In this document: positions 52,006 through 61,792 of the stretch, piece by piece
How the letters are laid out: every line of letters begins with the position of its first letter
Position numbering within the stretch: position 1 is the first letter of the stretch
From: Lignipirellula cremea
Lineage (GTDB): Bacteria; Planctomycetota; Planctomycetia; Pirellulales; Pirellulaceae
Length of the DNA stretch: 64,000 nt
Reading direction: 5' to 3'
Assembly (NCBI RefSeq): GCF_007751035.1
Contig: NZ_CP036433.1
Span: 6,615,001 to 6,679,000 of the forward strand
Program-made: the position numbers and the translations under genes
Notes under the pieces: model-generated
The model's database searches: none
The model's input: only the letters and a program-made list of their open reading frames with translations
What the model was told of the DNA's origin: nothing

Positions 52006-53598
52006 CTACCTGCCGGGGGACGGCGATTCCAGATCCAGGGCTTCACGGAACGCGGCCAGCGACTCCTGTTCTTTTCCCTGGGCGGCGTACGCATTGCCGT
52101 AGGCGCGTAGCATTTTGATCCGCCAGACGGTCGCCATGCCGTCCATATCGCCGTACTGCTGGAGCAGCGCGATTGCCTGGTCCGGCTTTACCTGATCGGT
52201 CAGCACCTGCGCCATGGCGATGGTCGCGGTCAATGGCTGCCAGCCGTTCCCCTTGCCGGTAATGGCGAAAGCCTCGCGGTAAGCGGCCAGCGCCCGGTCG
52301 GCGTCGTGCAGGTTGTTGCTGAGATTGTCGCCCCGCAGGAGCCAGAAGCCGGCGTTCCGCGGCTCCCGTTCGACGGCCGTTTTCAGGTCGACTTCCGCCT
52401 GCGGCCCGTTCTTCAGGACCGCATGCACGCGCCCGCGCTGCGCGTACGCTTCCGCAGTTTGCGCGGCTGCATCATCCGGCCAGGCGGAGAAATCCACGTC
52501 GGCGAACTGCTCCATGAAAGCCTTCCACTGGCGATCCCGCATCAGCGCCTGCATCCGGGCAAGCGTCGCCGCCGGATCCGCTGCGTACGCCTGGTACTGG
52601 GCCGCCACCTGGGCGGCCTGGGGATCGTCATGATGGAAAAAGAACCGATGCCGCAGCGTGATGCTCTCTCCCGCCGGGATCGTGAAGTCGCCCGAGTGCG
52701 ACGCGCATGCCGGGCAGTTGTCGCCGAAGGGACTGCAGACAACCGTGCGATGGTCGCCGTAGTTGCCCGAAAAATGATCCGTACCAAACCGGTTCGCCGT
52801 GATCAGCCCATAGGTGCGAGCATGCCAGTGCGTGGGAAACCGCACATTCCCCGGGTGGTCAAAAATGGCGACGCCGACCGTTTTGCCGCTGGCGTCGGGA
52901 CCATAGTAGTCGGCCCACTCGGCCCGCTTCCCCCAGGCGTCCCGGTCGCGGTTCCCGCGGCTGTTGAGGATGGCGCCGCCAAACTTCTCTCCCTCTTCGT
53001 TCTCGACCTTCATCGAAGCGGCCACCCTCACCATGAGCCCGCCGTCCCGTTTATCCCCTAACAGGACCGGCTCTTCAGCCGCATGCAGCTCGACATCGTA
53101 ATCCATCAGCAACTGCTGGTCCGGCAACGGGTGGAAAGAGAGACGCACCTTCTCCCGCAGCACCAGCTTGCCGTCGCCCAGCCACTCGTTCCAGAAGACG
53201 ATCTCGCCCGTTTTGCCGCTGACGATCCGTTCGATTTTTTCCAGCCTGATTTCCGCCGAATGCCCGGCCTTGTCGCGACCGGGAGCCCACCAGAAATTGA
53301 AGCCGTTGACGTCGCTATGAGAGAAGCGGATCGACCGATGATGCGGGTGGTCGGCCTCCTCGCCCGGCATGCCGGCCTGCATCGGGTAATGGCGGGTCAG
53401 GTTCTGGCCGTTGGGACCGATGACCGGATACAAAAACGGAGCCGCCCAGGCCTTGTGCCGCCATTCGGTGAACAGCTGGCCGTCGACCGTTACTCGGATC
53501 CGATCTTCCAACTCGCTAATCGCCACTTCGGCCCGCAGCCCTCGCGTGAGACTGAGCAACAGCAGCAGGGCGAACAGGCAAGAGGTTTTCGTCGTCAT
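52006..53598 (-). CDS. Secreted DUF6807 (PmoA-like) protein with C-terminal TPR
   Basis: 530 residues from the ATG at 53598 (signal peptide MTTKTSCLFALLLLLSLTRG); two earlier in-frame ATGs exist. Residues about 25-300 form the DUF6807 beta-sandwich: PVIGPNGQNLTRHYPMQ, HPHHRSIRFSHSDVNGFNFW and AIFDHPGNVRFPTHWHARTYG are its hallmark segments. The remaining third is a TPR array (AEAYAQRGRVHAVLKNGPQA, ALAAYREAFAITGKGN). DUF6807 proteins are common secreted planctomycete proteins near glycan-degradation genes, with unproved enzymatic roles. Confidence 0.85.
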   Translation of the reverse strand: MTTKTSCLFALLLLLSLTRGLRAEVAISELEDRIRVTVDGQLFTEWRHKAWAAPFLYPVIGPNGQNLTRHYPMQAGMPGEEADHPHHRSIRFSHSDVNGFNFWWAPGRDKAGHSAEIRLEKIERIVSGKTGEIVFWNEWLGDGKLVLREKVRLSFHPLPDQQLLMDYDVELHAAEEPVLLGDKRDGGLMVRVAASMKVENEEGEKFGGAILNSRGNRDRDAWGKRAEWADYYGPDASGKTVGVAIFDHPGNVRFPTHWHARTYGLITANRFGTDHFSGNYGDHRTVVCSPFGDNCPACASHSGDFTIPAGESITLRHRFFFHHDDPQAAQVAAQYQAYAADPAATLARMQALMRDRQWKAFMEQFADVDFSAWPDDAAAQTAEAYAQRGRVHAVLKNGPQAEVDLKTAVEREPRNAGFWLLRGDNLSNNLHDADRALAAYREAFAITGKGNGWQPLTATIAMAQVLTDQVKPDQAIALLQQYGDMDGMATVWRIKMLRAYGNAYAAQGKEQESLAAFREALDLESPSPGR

Positions 53599-53652
53599 CG
53601 AACAGTTCATCTCCATCAAAAGAAGGGATCGCCAGCGTGAGGAAACGACCGA

Positions 53653-56600
53653 TTAGCGCGACGCTTCCGCCGCGGTCGCCTGCAGCAGGACGGGCCGCCA
53701 GAGTCCGCCGTTGGCCAGGGAGTTGTGCACCCGGACCGTCAGGACGTTCGGCTGCGAGAAGTCCAGCTGCGATTCAGTAAGCTCCACCGTGAACGGCTCC
53801 TCCCACAGCTCGTTGATCGTTTTCTGTTCCGACTCCCGCGTATGCTGGCCGACCAGCCGACCGTTGAGATACACCCAGGCCTGTTCATCCGCGGCGCCGA
53901 AGAGCAGACGCACGCGGCGTCCCTTCCAGGCCGGCGGGGCAGTAAACGCGGTCCGCTGCCAGCCGTAGCCGACGTACTTCCCCACCGCTTCTGTTTCCGC
54001 CCAGAACGAAGGGACCGGCATCTTCAGCCACTCGGCCGTCCCCGCGTCGGCCTTCTCCCAGCCTTCCCGCAGGCCGATTTCCAACGGGTCCGCCCGAAAC
54101 AGCCAGTCGGCGGCCGGCAGCGGCTGCGCGTCTTTGAGGGCCTTCCACGCCTTCGGCAGCTCAAAGCTGGACGCATACAGACTCTCCCGTAATTCGGTCA
54201 AAGGCAGTTTGCTCGGCGCCGCCGGTTTGCGGCTGCTGGCTCCCTTCCCGGCGGACGCGGTAAAGACGATCTCGCCAAAGTCGTTCACATCGTCGACGAT
54301 CCGCGTGCTGCCGCTGGCCGACCAGAGCCAGCGTTCCGGCTTGCCAGCCGCATCGCCTCGTGTGACAACGACATTGCCCCGCCAGAAGGCGCCGTCGGTC
54401 GGCTGTTCCACCCCCAGCGTTTTCCAGGGAATCGAAAGGTCGGCCGTCCACGACTGCTTGTTGTCCGACTGCTGCGAAGCAGCCGTCCAGTCGCCATTCC
54501 AGTCGGGATCGAAACGGCCGAAACGCGGATCCAGAGGGTCGCTGTTGAATCCCCGGGCGGCCTCCTGCCGGGAATCTTCCTGCCGGCGGAGGGTGAACTG
54601 ATACGTGATCTCCTTCCCACCGGGCGGAGCCAGGTAGAGGTCGATTCGATCGTCGGGCGAGGCTTTTTCTGTTCCCGCAATTTCCACCCGGATCGCCAGC
54701 CGCGTCGCATCGGCCGCCATGCGCACCGTCGCGGGAACGGCCGCCGCACTGGCGTCTGTTTCGTCGATCGGTCGGCTTCGCCACTCCCGCAGGCGTTGCC
54801 CGACCGGCGTCGCCGCGATCGGCTCCCACAGGGCTGCTGCTTGCGAGGCGGCATCGGCCACGAGCGACGCCGTCATACGGTTCGCGCCGGGCAACGGCGC
54901 CGCCCGCATCGCCTGGGTGTCCCAGTTCAAGGCCGTGTTGGCGTACGGTTCCTGATAGCCGTCATGCGCCAGTCGCAAATGATCGGCGTTGTGCCCCAGC
55001 GGCGGGAACAGGGGGAACGTCCAGCCATCGGAGACTTTGGCGCCGCCGCGCGGCCCGCTGAACAGCGCTTCAACCAGCGCGTTCCGGTCATCGATCGCAT
55101 CGAGCAGCCGGTCCCGCGAAACCCGGTCGGGCTGGATCTGGTACGCGTGGTGCAGATGCACGACCCGGGCCAATGCCTGGAGATAGTCGAACTCGCGTCG
55201 CACTACGGCCAGCCGCTGCCGCACCTTCTCCGTGTCGGCGATCTGCTCCGCCTGGCCGAGCTGCTTCTCCAGCGACGCCAGCAAACCGGGCGGATAAAGA
55301 AAGCCCAGCAGCTGGAACGGATCGCTCAAATGCTTTCTCCGCTGGCCGTAGATATTGTGGTAGGTCCAGGCGGGCGAGCGGGTCGCCAGGTACTCGGAAT
55401 ACAGCTCAATACCGTGGTACAGCTGGCCATAAAACTCCAGCATCGGCGAGGCCGCTTTGCCGAACGCGGCGCCGCAAAACTCATGCAGCAGCACCTTAGC
55501 CTGCAGGTTCTCGGGATCGTCGAACATGCGGCCCATCGTGTAATACACGGGCCCTTCCAGCCCGAACAGGTTCCCGGCTCCGTCGCGATAGATCGATCGG
55601 AAGTGGTTCCGGGTTAGCCGCTGCGTCTGCGATTCCACATACAAAGGCGTCCGCATGGGCGTGTATCGCGAGACCAGATTCGGGCACCAGTTATACAGGT
55701 ACGAAGAGAAGCCGGCCGGCACTTCGTAGTCGCGCCAGGGGGCGATATCTTCTTCGTTCGTGCCCGTCAGCAGGATCCGGGTGTTCTTCGGAAAGGTCTT
55801 GAACGTCTTCGGCGGCAGGGCCGTTTGAATGTACGACATCATCGTCACCTGGTTGCCGGGCCGGGCTTTCTCGACCCGTTCGGCCAGGTTGCGATGCAGG
55901 ATCCAGAGCTTCTCGCCCCAGTCATTGCCTGTGTCATACAGCTTCGCACACTCGGCGCACTGGCAAGGGCGAAAGCCGTCGGGCTGCCCCAGGTCCACGC
56001 CCTGGAACCCGCGATCAATCGTGTCGACCAGGTCCTGAAAAAACAGCTCCTGCACGGCCGGATTGGAGATACAGTATTGCGCGTTTCCGGCCGCCTTGGC
56101 GGTCCGCTCGCCGCCGATCAGCGCGAAGTATTCGGGATGAGTCTCGGCGTACGTTTCCCGCGGGATGGCCCGTTCATACGTATGGCCGCCAAAGATCGAA
56201 TCAACCAGCGGGAAGTTATTGTTGGCGATATCAAAGAAGCTGCCGCGGGGCGGATACATCGTCTGGAATTCCAGCAACGGCGTTTTCTCTACGTTGAGGT
56301 CATCCGGAACGGCGATCTTCGGCACAGGCAGGAACTCAAACGCCGGCGCCTTTAGGAAGTCGATCTTCGTGGCTCCGGCGATCGAGACGCGCGGCGGCAG
56401 ATCCGGATACAGGAACCGCGTTCCGGCATACTCCCGGAGGAAATCGACGACGCCCTTGGCAGTGCCGATCCGATCCCAGGTCGGCCGGCCGCGCCTGATC
56501 GACTCGGCCGGAGCCGGATCGTCGCGCCCGGCGATGACCAGATCCGGCCCGATCGCCTTTACCACATACGCCCAGCCAGATAGTTTCGACAGGTCGATCG

Positions 56601-56931
56601 CTTGCCGGCGGGCAAAGGCCGTATTCCCCAGGTAGATCGACGGCTTCGCCGGGTCGTGGTTCGCTTCGGCGACAATCGGTACGACCATGCCGTTCGCCTG
56701 GAACGCGGCCTGCGCCAAACGGGCCGTCTGCTGCAGGCTTTCGCCAACGCTCGGGCTGGGGAACGCATCTGGCAAGACCAGCTGGTAGTTCGACTGTCCC
56801 TGCTCGCCCAGCACCAGCTCCCCCGCCACGGCGGTCTCCGGGCCGGGCAACAGGCTCAGCGCGCAGGTCCCACTGAAGAAAACAGACGCATATAAACAGG
56901 AGCAACAGGCAGCAGACAGGAAGGACTTCAT
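53653..56931 (-). CDS. Secreted DUF4838 glycoside-hydrolase-like protein with CBM9-like and jelly-roll domains
   Basis: 1092 residues from the ATG at 56931, the start of a signal peptide (MKSFLSAACCSCLYASVFFS). Residues to about 200 resemble the alpha-glucuronidase N-terminal domain (SIYLGNTAFARRQAID, GVVDFLREYAGTRFLYPDLP). DUF4838 follows (ETYAETHPEYFALIGG, CQCAECAKLYDTG, YLYNWCPNLVSRYTPM). About residues 740-910 are a CBM9-like domain (DDRIDLYLAPPGGKEITYQF), and the end is a beta-galactosidase-type jelly roll (WVYLNGRLVGQHTRESEQK). Likely binds or hydrolyses a complex glycan; it belongs with the sulfatases and esterases next to it. Confidence 0.82.
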   Translation of the reverse strand: MKSFLSAACCSCLYASVFFSGTCALSLLPGPETAVAGELVLGEQGQSNYQLVLPDAFPSPSVGESLQQTARLAQAAFQANGMVVPIVAEANHDPAKPSIYLGNTAFARRQAIDLSKLSGWAYVVKAIGPDLVIAGRDDPAPAESIRRGRPTWDRIGTAKGVVDFLREYAGTRFLYPDLPPRVSIAGATKIDFLKAPAFEFLPVPKIAVPDDLNVEKTPLLEFQTMYPPRGSFFDIANNNFPLVDSIFGGHTYERAIPRETYAETHPEYFALIGGERTAKAAGNAQYCISNPAVQELFFQDLVDTIDRGFQGVDLGQPDGFRPCQCAECAKLYDTGNDWGEKLWILHRNLAERVEKARPGNQVTMMSYIQTALPPKTFKTFPKNTRILLTGTNEEDIAPWRDYEVPAGFSSYLYNWCPNLVSRYTPMRTPLYVESQTQRLTRNHFRSIYRDGAGNLFGLEGPVYYTMGRMFDDPENLQAKVLLHEFCGAAFGKAASPMLEFYGQLYHGIELYSEYLATRSPAWTYHNIYGQRRKHLSDPFQLLGFLYPPGLLASLEKQLGQAEQIADTEKVRQRLAVVRREFDYLQALARVVHLHHAYQIQPDRVSRDRLLDAIDDRNALVEALFSGPRGGAKVSDGWTFPLFPPLGHNADHLRLAHDGYQEPYANTALNWDTQAMRAAPLPGANRMTASLVADAASQAAALWEPIAATPVGQRLREWRSRPIDETDASAAAVPATVRMAADATRLAIRVEIAGTEKASPDDRIDLYLAPPGGKEITYQFTLRRQEDSRQEAARGFNSDPLDPRFGRFDPDWNGDWTAASQQSDNKQSWTADLSIPWKTLGVEQPTDGAFWRGNVVVTRGDAAGKPERWLWSASGSTRIVDDVNDFGEIVFTASAGKGASSRKPAAPSKLPLTELRESLYASSFELPKAWKALKDAQPLPAADWLFRADPLEIGLREGWEKADAGTAEWLKMPVPSFWAETEAVGKYVGYGWQRTAFTAPPAWKGRRVRLLFGAADEQAWVYLNGRLVGQHTRESEQKTINELWEEPFTVELTESQLDFSQPNVLTVRVHNSLANGGLWRPVLLQATAAEASR

Positions 56932-57197
56932 GACAGGTCCCACAGGGGGACTTCCCGTAAAGAAAGGAAAGGCAAGACGGTTCGGCAATCGTGATCAAGG
57001 GCGATCATGGCAGGAATAAAAAGTCTAATCCCGGCGCCAGGCAAAAGCCAGCAGCCGGCAAAAGTGGCCATTCATTCGACAGAACCGCAGCTGCCCCGGC
57101 AAGATCGCGGCAGGGACCGTATATTTGATGGTACGGATTTTTTACCGAATCGTGAATTTTGTGCGGCAAACGCCGCTCGCTGGCGGAGCGTATCGAC

Positions 57198-57731
57198 ATG
57201 GAAGCATCGGACCGGGAACAGCACGATCGGTTTCTGCGGCTCTTTATGGGGCTGGAAGAATCGCTGCGTCTGTTCGTGCGGTCGCTGCTGCTCTCCCGAG
57301 AAGAGGAACGCGAGGTGATGCAGGAAACGGCCGTGGTGCTCTGGCGGAAGTTCGACCCGGCGCTGGAGCCGGAAGCCTTTCGCCGCTGGGCGTTTGGCGT
57401 CGCCCGTATGGAAGTGCTCGCCTTTCGCCGGGATCGAGCCCGCGACCGGCATGCCTTTGGCGACGAGGTGCTGGAACTGCTGTCGCAAACCGTGCTGGAT
57501 CAGGCCGACTCCCTCGACGCCGAGCGGCAAGCGCTTCACGATTGCCTGGAGAAACTGCCGGAACCGCAGCGGCAGCTCATTACGGCCGCCTATGCGCCGC
57601 AGGTCCGCATTGACCAGTTGGCCGAACAACTGGGCCGTACCGCGATGGCGGTTTACAAATCCCTGCATCGTATTCGAATCCAGCTGATGGACTGCACGCA
57701 GCGCGTCCTGGCGGGAGAAAATTCCCCATGA
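57198..57731 (+). CDS. ECF-type sigma factor (planctomycete RpoE-like)
   Basis: 177 residues from the ATG at 57198 (GGAG box 9 nt upstream). Region 2 (FLRLFMGLEESLRLFVRSLL through EVMQETAVVLWRKFDP, FRRWAFGVARMEVLAFRRDR) and region 4 (LHDCLEKLPEPQRQLITAAY, IDQLAEQLGRTAMAVYKSLHRIR) are both present. It directs RNA polymerase to a small regulon. The next gene overlaps it by ATGA and encodes a membrane protein of the anti-sigma kind, and two secreted DUF genes follow, so the regulon probably includes this operon. The planctomycete ECF family with DUF1553/DUF1501 targets is well known. Confidence 0.88.
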   Translation: MEASDREQHDRFLRLFMGLEESLRLFVRSLLLSREEEREVMQETAVVLWRKFDPALEPEAFRRWAFGVARMEVLAFRRDRARDRHAFGDEVLELLSQTVLDQADSLDAERQALHDCLEKLPEPQRQLITAAYAPQVRIDQLAEQLGRTAMAVYKSLHRIRIQLMDCTQRVLAGENSP

Positions 57732-58702
57732 AAGCAAACGATCCCGGCTGGGAACTCCTTCGCCGCTGTCGCGACGGCGACGCCGCTCCTGCAGACTTCG
57801 TCCAGCTCGAACAACGCCTGGCGACCGACCCGGCCTTTCGCCGCGACTACGTTCGCTATCTGAACGTCGATGCGGCCCTGGCGACTGTGGCCTTGATAGA
57901 CAACCCGGTTGAGCAGGACCGCGTCGAGCAGATTCCTGTTGAGCCGATTCCTGTCGAACCCGCGGTACGTCCGGCCCAAGGCAATCGTCTGGCAACGCGT
58001 CTGGCAGCCGCCATGCGGCGTCCGCTGGCGGCTGCTCTGGGCGGGCTGATCGTCGGCCTGTTTAGCGCCTCGGCCGCGTTCGCCTGGCTGGCTCCCCGGC
58101 CTCTGGAGCAGGCGATCCTGCTACTCCATGAAAGTTTCGAAGACGCTGCCTGGCAGCGCGTCGCCGGCTTTCCCCAGCAGGCCGAGCAATGGTCAGGCGA
58201 CCAGGCCGTACCGGTCCCGGCCGAAGGGGCCATCCGTCCCGTCCATGGCGAGCGGATGCTCCGCATGGGGCCGGCGACCGATAACCTGTTCAGCCGCATG
58301 CACTATGTGCTGGACCTGAAGAAAAACCCGCTGCCGGAAGGAATCCGGCAGGTCCGACTCACGGCCTCCTTCCGCCCGGCGTCGACCGATAAAAAGTCCC
58401 GCTACCTGCTCAGGGCGGCGTCGTTCTCCCAGGAACTCCACGAGATTGAACCTCGTTGGATGACCGACCTGTGGTCGGAACTTGACGAAAGGGCCCTGGC
58501 CCGGGCCGCCCGGGGCTTCCCGCTGCTGCCAGGAACGGACGGCTGGCAAACGGTCAGCATTACGCTGGACGTCCCGCCGGGAGCAAGCATGCTGGTGGTA
58601 TCGTTGTGGACGGCCACCATGGAAGGACACCTCGAAAACCGCAACGCCCACTACCTGGACGACGTCCGGTTGTCAGGCATTCCCCAGGAACCGACTCCAT
58701 GA
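57728..58702 (+). CDS. Membrane anti-sigma-like protein
   Basis: 324 residues starting inside the stop of the sigma gene (ATGA overlap). N-terminal cytoplasmic part with a helical FVQLEQRLATDPAFRRDYVRYL segment like the anti-sigma domains of FecR-type regulators, a repetitive VEQIPVEPIPVEP linker, a membrane helix around residues 98-120 (LGGLIVGLFSASAAFAWLA), and a periplasmic carbohydrate-binding-like domain with paired strands (LTASFRPASTDKKSRYLL, TVSITLDVPPGASMLVVSLW). Probably binds the sigma factor inside the cell and senses a signal outside; inferred from position and topology. Confidence 0.75.
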   Translation: MKANDPGWELLRRCRDGDAAPADFVQLEQRLATDPAFRRDYVRYLNVDAALATVALIDNPVEQDRVEQIPVEPIPVEPAVRPAQGNRLATRLAAAMRRPLAAALGGLIVGLFSASAAFAWLAPRPLEQAILLLHESFEDAAWQRVAGFPQQAEQWSGDQAVPVPAEGAIRPVHGERMLRMGPATDNLFSRMHYVLDLKKNPLPEGIRQVRLTASFRPASTDKKSRYLLRAASFSQELHEIEPRWMTDLWSELDERALARAARGFPLLPGTDGWQTVSITLDVPPGASMLVVSLWTATMEGHLENRNAHYLDDVRLSGIPQEPTP

Positions 58703-61700
58703 ATTTCGCCCTCTGTCCCCGCCTGCTGCTGGCCGCCGCTGCGCTGCTGGCGACGGAAGCGGCGCTGGCCGCCGCGGCCGAGCCAGTCAGCTTTGAACGC
58801 CAGGTGCAGCCGTTGCTGGAACGGCGGTGCAACCGCTGCCATCATGAAGAAGAGCAAAGCGGCGGACTCGATCTGACCCGTCGCGAGACGATGCTCCGCG
58901 GCGGCGATGAACTCGGTCCGGCGATCGTACCGGGTGAGCCCGACAACAGCCCGCTGCTGCTGGTGCTGACCGGAGCGCAAGAACCGGCCATGCCCGAGAA
59001 CGCCGACCCGCTGCCGGCCGCCGAAATTGATCTGCTACGGCGCTGGATCGCCGCCGGAGCCAAGGACGATACAACCGTCTTCCCGGCAGAGGACGTCGCT
59101 TTTTTTGAACGCGAAATCCGCCCCGTGCTGGCCACGCGCTGCTTCAAGTGCCACGCCGTCGACGAGCCGGAACACGGCTTGCGGCTGACTTCGCGGCAAA
59201 GCATTCTCACCGGCGGACTGCGCGGCCCGGCCGCCAAAGCGGGCGACCCGGAAGCGAGCCTGCTCCTCCAGGCGATCCGCCACCAGGGCGACCTGCAGAT
59301 GCCCCGCGGCGGCGACAAGCTCAGCGACAGCCAGGTCGACGCCTTTACCCGTTGGATCGCCAAAGGTCTGCCCTGGCCGGCCGATCAACGCGTGCTCGCC
59401 CGGTCAAAGCAGTTCACCATCAGCGACGCCGACCGGAACCACTGGGCCTTTCGTCCCTTGCCGGCTGACCTGCCCGACACCTGGAGCATCGACGCCGCCC
59501 TGCAGGCGCCTCATCAGGCGCTGGGCATCACGCCCGCGGAACTGGCCGACAAGCACCGCCTGTTGCGCCGCGTCACGTACGACCTGATCGGCTATCCGCC
59601 CACGCCGGAAGAGATCGACGCTTTTGTGCAGGACGATTCGCCCAACGCTTTTGAAAAGGTCGTCGATCGCCTGCTCGACTCGCCCCACTTCGGCGTGCGC
59701 TGGGGCCGGCACTGGCTGGACTACGCCCGCAACGGTTCAACGGGACAGCCGACGCGAGGTCCGGCCCTGGACTCGCAGCGTTACGCCGACTGGGTCGCGC
59801 AGTGCTTCCAGGAAGATCGCCCCTACGACTGGTTCGCCCAGACGCATCTGGCCGGCGACAAAATGCCCGGCTACACCGGGGGCGATTACTCGATCGACCA
59901 GGCGCTGGCCGCGGCCACGCCTTTGAACGGGCCACGTTCGTTCGAACACGCCGAGGACCAGACCTTTGTGCTGATGGACAAGCTCGACGAAGGCGTCGAG
60001 TTTCTCGGCCGCTCGCTGTTGGGCGTCAGCCTGGAGTGCGCTCGTTGCCATGATCACAAGTACGACCCGATCTCCCAGCGCGACTACTACGCTCTGCTGG
60101 GCTTTTTCCAGAGCAGCGGTTACGCCCCGGCCTCGGTCAATGCCGAGTCCCGCGCCGTCGTGGAAGCCGCCATCGCCCGCCAGACCGAACTGATGCGGGA
60201 GAAGATGGAAATCAACGCCCAGTTACGGACGGCCTCGTTGAAACTCAGCATGCGGGGCGGCAACCTCCGCGTCCAATGGAAAGAAAAACGGGCCCAGTTC
60301 CTGGCGCCAAAGGTCAAGCGTCTGTACCAGCTCGAACTGCTGATCCTCCGCGCCGAACTGGCGGACGCAGAAAGCCGCGGAGACAAAACCAGCAAGGACA
60401 TCCGCCAGATCCTGGAGCAGAAAGAAGCCGCCCTGGCGTCGTTCGAGGCGATCATCATGGGCCTTGCCCCCAAGTTCGATCACTTCATCAATGGGCACAA
60501 AAGTCAGGTCGGACTGCGGAAGCGGGCCCAGCAACTGGGGCTGACGGACATCGACCGCGAACTGGAAGCACAAAACGCCTACTGGGAAGCCGAAGCGCCG
60601 AAGTGGCATGAGAACTACCGCTTTGGCGGCTATATGAAGGACGACCCGATGGTCGCCGACCTGGCCCTGCTTGATGATCGTGTCGAGGAGATCGACGCGG
60701 AACTGCCCGCCAACCTGGAACGTCCCTGGGAGGCGCCCGCAGCGGGCTACGCCTATGTGCGTTGCGACGGCGGCCTGCGCCGGGCGGAAGACCTGGATTC
60801 CTTCGACTTTGGCGCTTATAGCAAGCAGGTGGGCGGAGGGAATATCAGCCAGAAGCACGCCTTTGTCGCTGGACCGTTTATCGGCGACGCCCGGTTGCTG
60901 GGACGCGGCGATGTGCTGGAGCCGGAAGACCTCGTCCCCCGCGGCTTCCCGGAATTTTTTGGCGGACAAACGCCGCCGCTGGAAGGCAGCGGCCGGCTGC
61001 AGCTGGCCCAGTGGCTCACGACGCCCGGTTCGCCGCAGGCCGCACTGGTCGCCCGGACCGCCGTCAATCGGGCCTGGCAGCATCTGTTTGGCGAAGCGCT
61101 CTGCCGCACGCCGAAGGAACTGGGTCGCCTGGGCGAACCGCCCGAACTGCCAGAGATCATTGACGGCCTGGCGGCCAGCTTTATCCGCGAGGGCTGGTCG
61201 ATGAAAAAGCTGATCCGCCGCATCATCCTCAGCGAAGCCTGGCGCCGGTCCTCCATCGCCGACGCCAGCCTGCTGGCGGCCGACCCGGAGAACCGCTATT
61301 TCTCCCGGCAAACGGTCCGTCGCCTGGAATACGAACCGATCGCCAACACCATGGCGTGGCTCCGCCGAGGCGAGCGTTTCGACAGCCCCCCGCAGCGTGA
61401 CTCGGCCCTGCCGAACGCCGCCGAGTATGCGAAGCATTTTGACGGTCCTTCGGTTTACGAACTGACGGAGCGCCGCGTAGTTTCCATCACGGCGACCCAG
61501 TCGCTGTTCCTGATGAACAACCCGGCCGCCGCGCATCAGCTGGCCGAAGATCTGGTGCGACGACTCGGATTCACAGCCGAGACAAAGCTGGACAACGCCC
61601 TGGAGCCGCTCTTTACGTCGGTCGTCCAGCGTCCTCCCTCGCAGGCCGACCGCGACCTCGCCCGGCAGTTCGTCGTCCGTCGCCGGGAGCAGACGGGCCA

Positions 61701-61776
61701 GTCGGATCCGCCGGCAGAACTGCGCGAGTTCGCCAGTCTGCTGCTGTGCGGCAATGAAATCCTTTTCCTCGAATAA
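58699..61776 (+). CDS. Secreted double-cytochrome DUF1549-DUF1553 protein
   Basis: 1025 residues from the ATG at 58699, again overlapping the previous stop by ATGA. Signal peptide (about residues 1-25), then two PSCyt1 cytochrome motifs, CNRCHH near residue 44 and CFKCHA near residue 148, DUF1549 (RLLRRVTYDLIGYPPTPEEI, FGVRWGRHWLDYARNGSTGQ, CARCHDHKYDPISQRDYY), a coiled linker, and DUF1553 (LPEIIDGLAASFIREGWSM, RRIILSEAWRRSS, QSLFLMNNPAAAHQLAEDL). Translational coupling to the sigma/anti-sigma genes suggests it is expressed on the same signal. Biochemical function unknown. Confidence 0.88.
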   Translation: MNFALCPRLLLAAAALLATEAALAAAAEPVSFERQVQPLLERRCNRCHHEEEQSGGLDLTRRETMLRGGDELGPAIVPGEPDNSPLLLVLTGAQEPAMPENADPLPAAEIDLLRRWIAAGAKDDTTVFPAEDVAFFEREIRPVLATRCFKCHAVDEPEHGLRLTSRQSILTGGLRGPAAKAGDPEASLLLQAIRHQGDLQMPRGGDKLSDSQVDAFTRWIAKGLPWPADQRVLARSKQFTISDADRNHWAFRPLPADLPDTWSIDAALQAPHQALGITPAELADKHRLLRRVTYDLIGYPPTPEEIDAFVQDDSPNAFEKVVDRLLDSPHFGVRWGRHWLDYARNGSTGQPTRGPALDSQRYADWVAQCFQEDRPYDWFAQTHLAGDKMPGYTGGDYSIDQALAAATPLNGPRSFEHAEDQTFVLMDKLDEGVEFLGRSLLGVSLECARCHDHKYDPISQRDYYALLGFFQSSGYAPASVNAESRAVVEAAIARQTELMREKMEINAQLRTASLKLSMRGGNLRVQWKEKRAQFLAPKVKRLYQLELLILRAELADAESRGDKTSKDIRQILEQKEAALASFEAIIMGLAPKFDHFINGHKSQVGLRKRAQQLGLTDIDRELEAQNAYWEAEAPKWHENYRFGGYMKDDPMVADLALLDDRVEEIDAELPANLERPWEAPAAGYAYVRCDGGLRRAEDLDSFDFGAYSKQVGGGNISQKHAFVAGPFIGDARLLGRGDVLEPEDLVPRGFPEFFGGQTPPLEGSGRLQLAQWLTTPGSPQAALVARTAVNRAWQHLFGEALCRTPKELGRLGEPPELPEIIDGLAASFIREGWSMKKLIRRIILSEAWRRSSIADASLLAADPENRYFSRQTVRRLEYEPIANTMAWLRRGERFDSPPQRDSALPNAAEYAKHFDGPSVYELTERRVVSITATQSLFLMNNPAAAHQLAEDLVRRLGFTAETKLDNALEPLFTSVVQRPPSQADRDLARQFVVRRREQTGQSDPPAELREFASLLLCGNEILFLE

Positions 61777-61792
61777 CGGACCAGGCGCCTCC

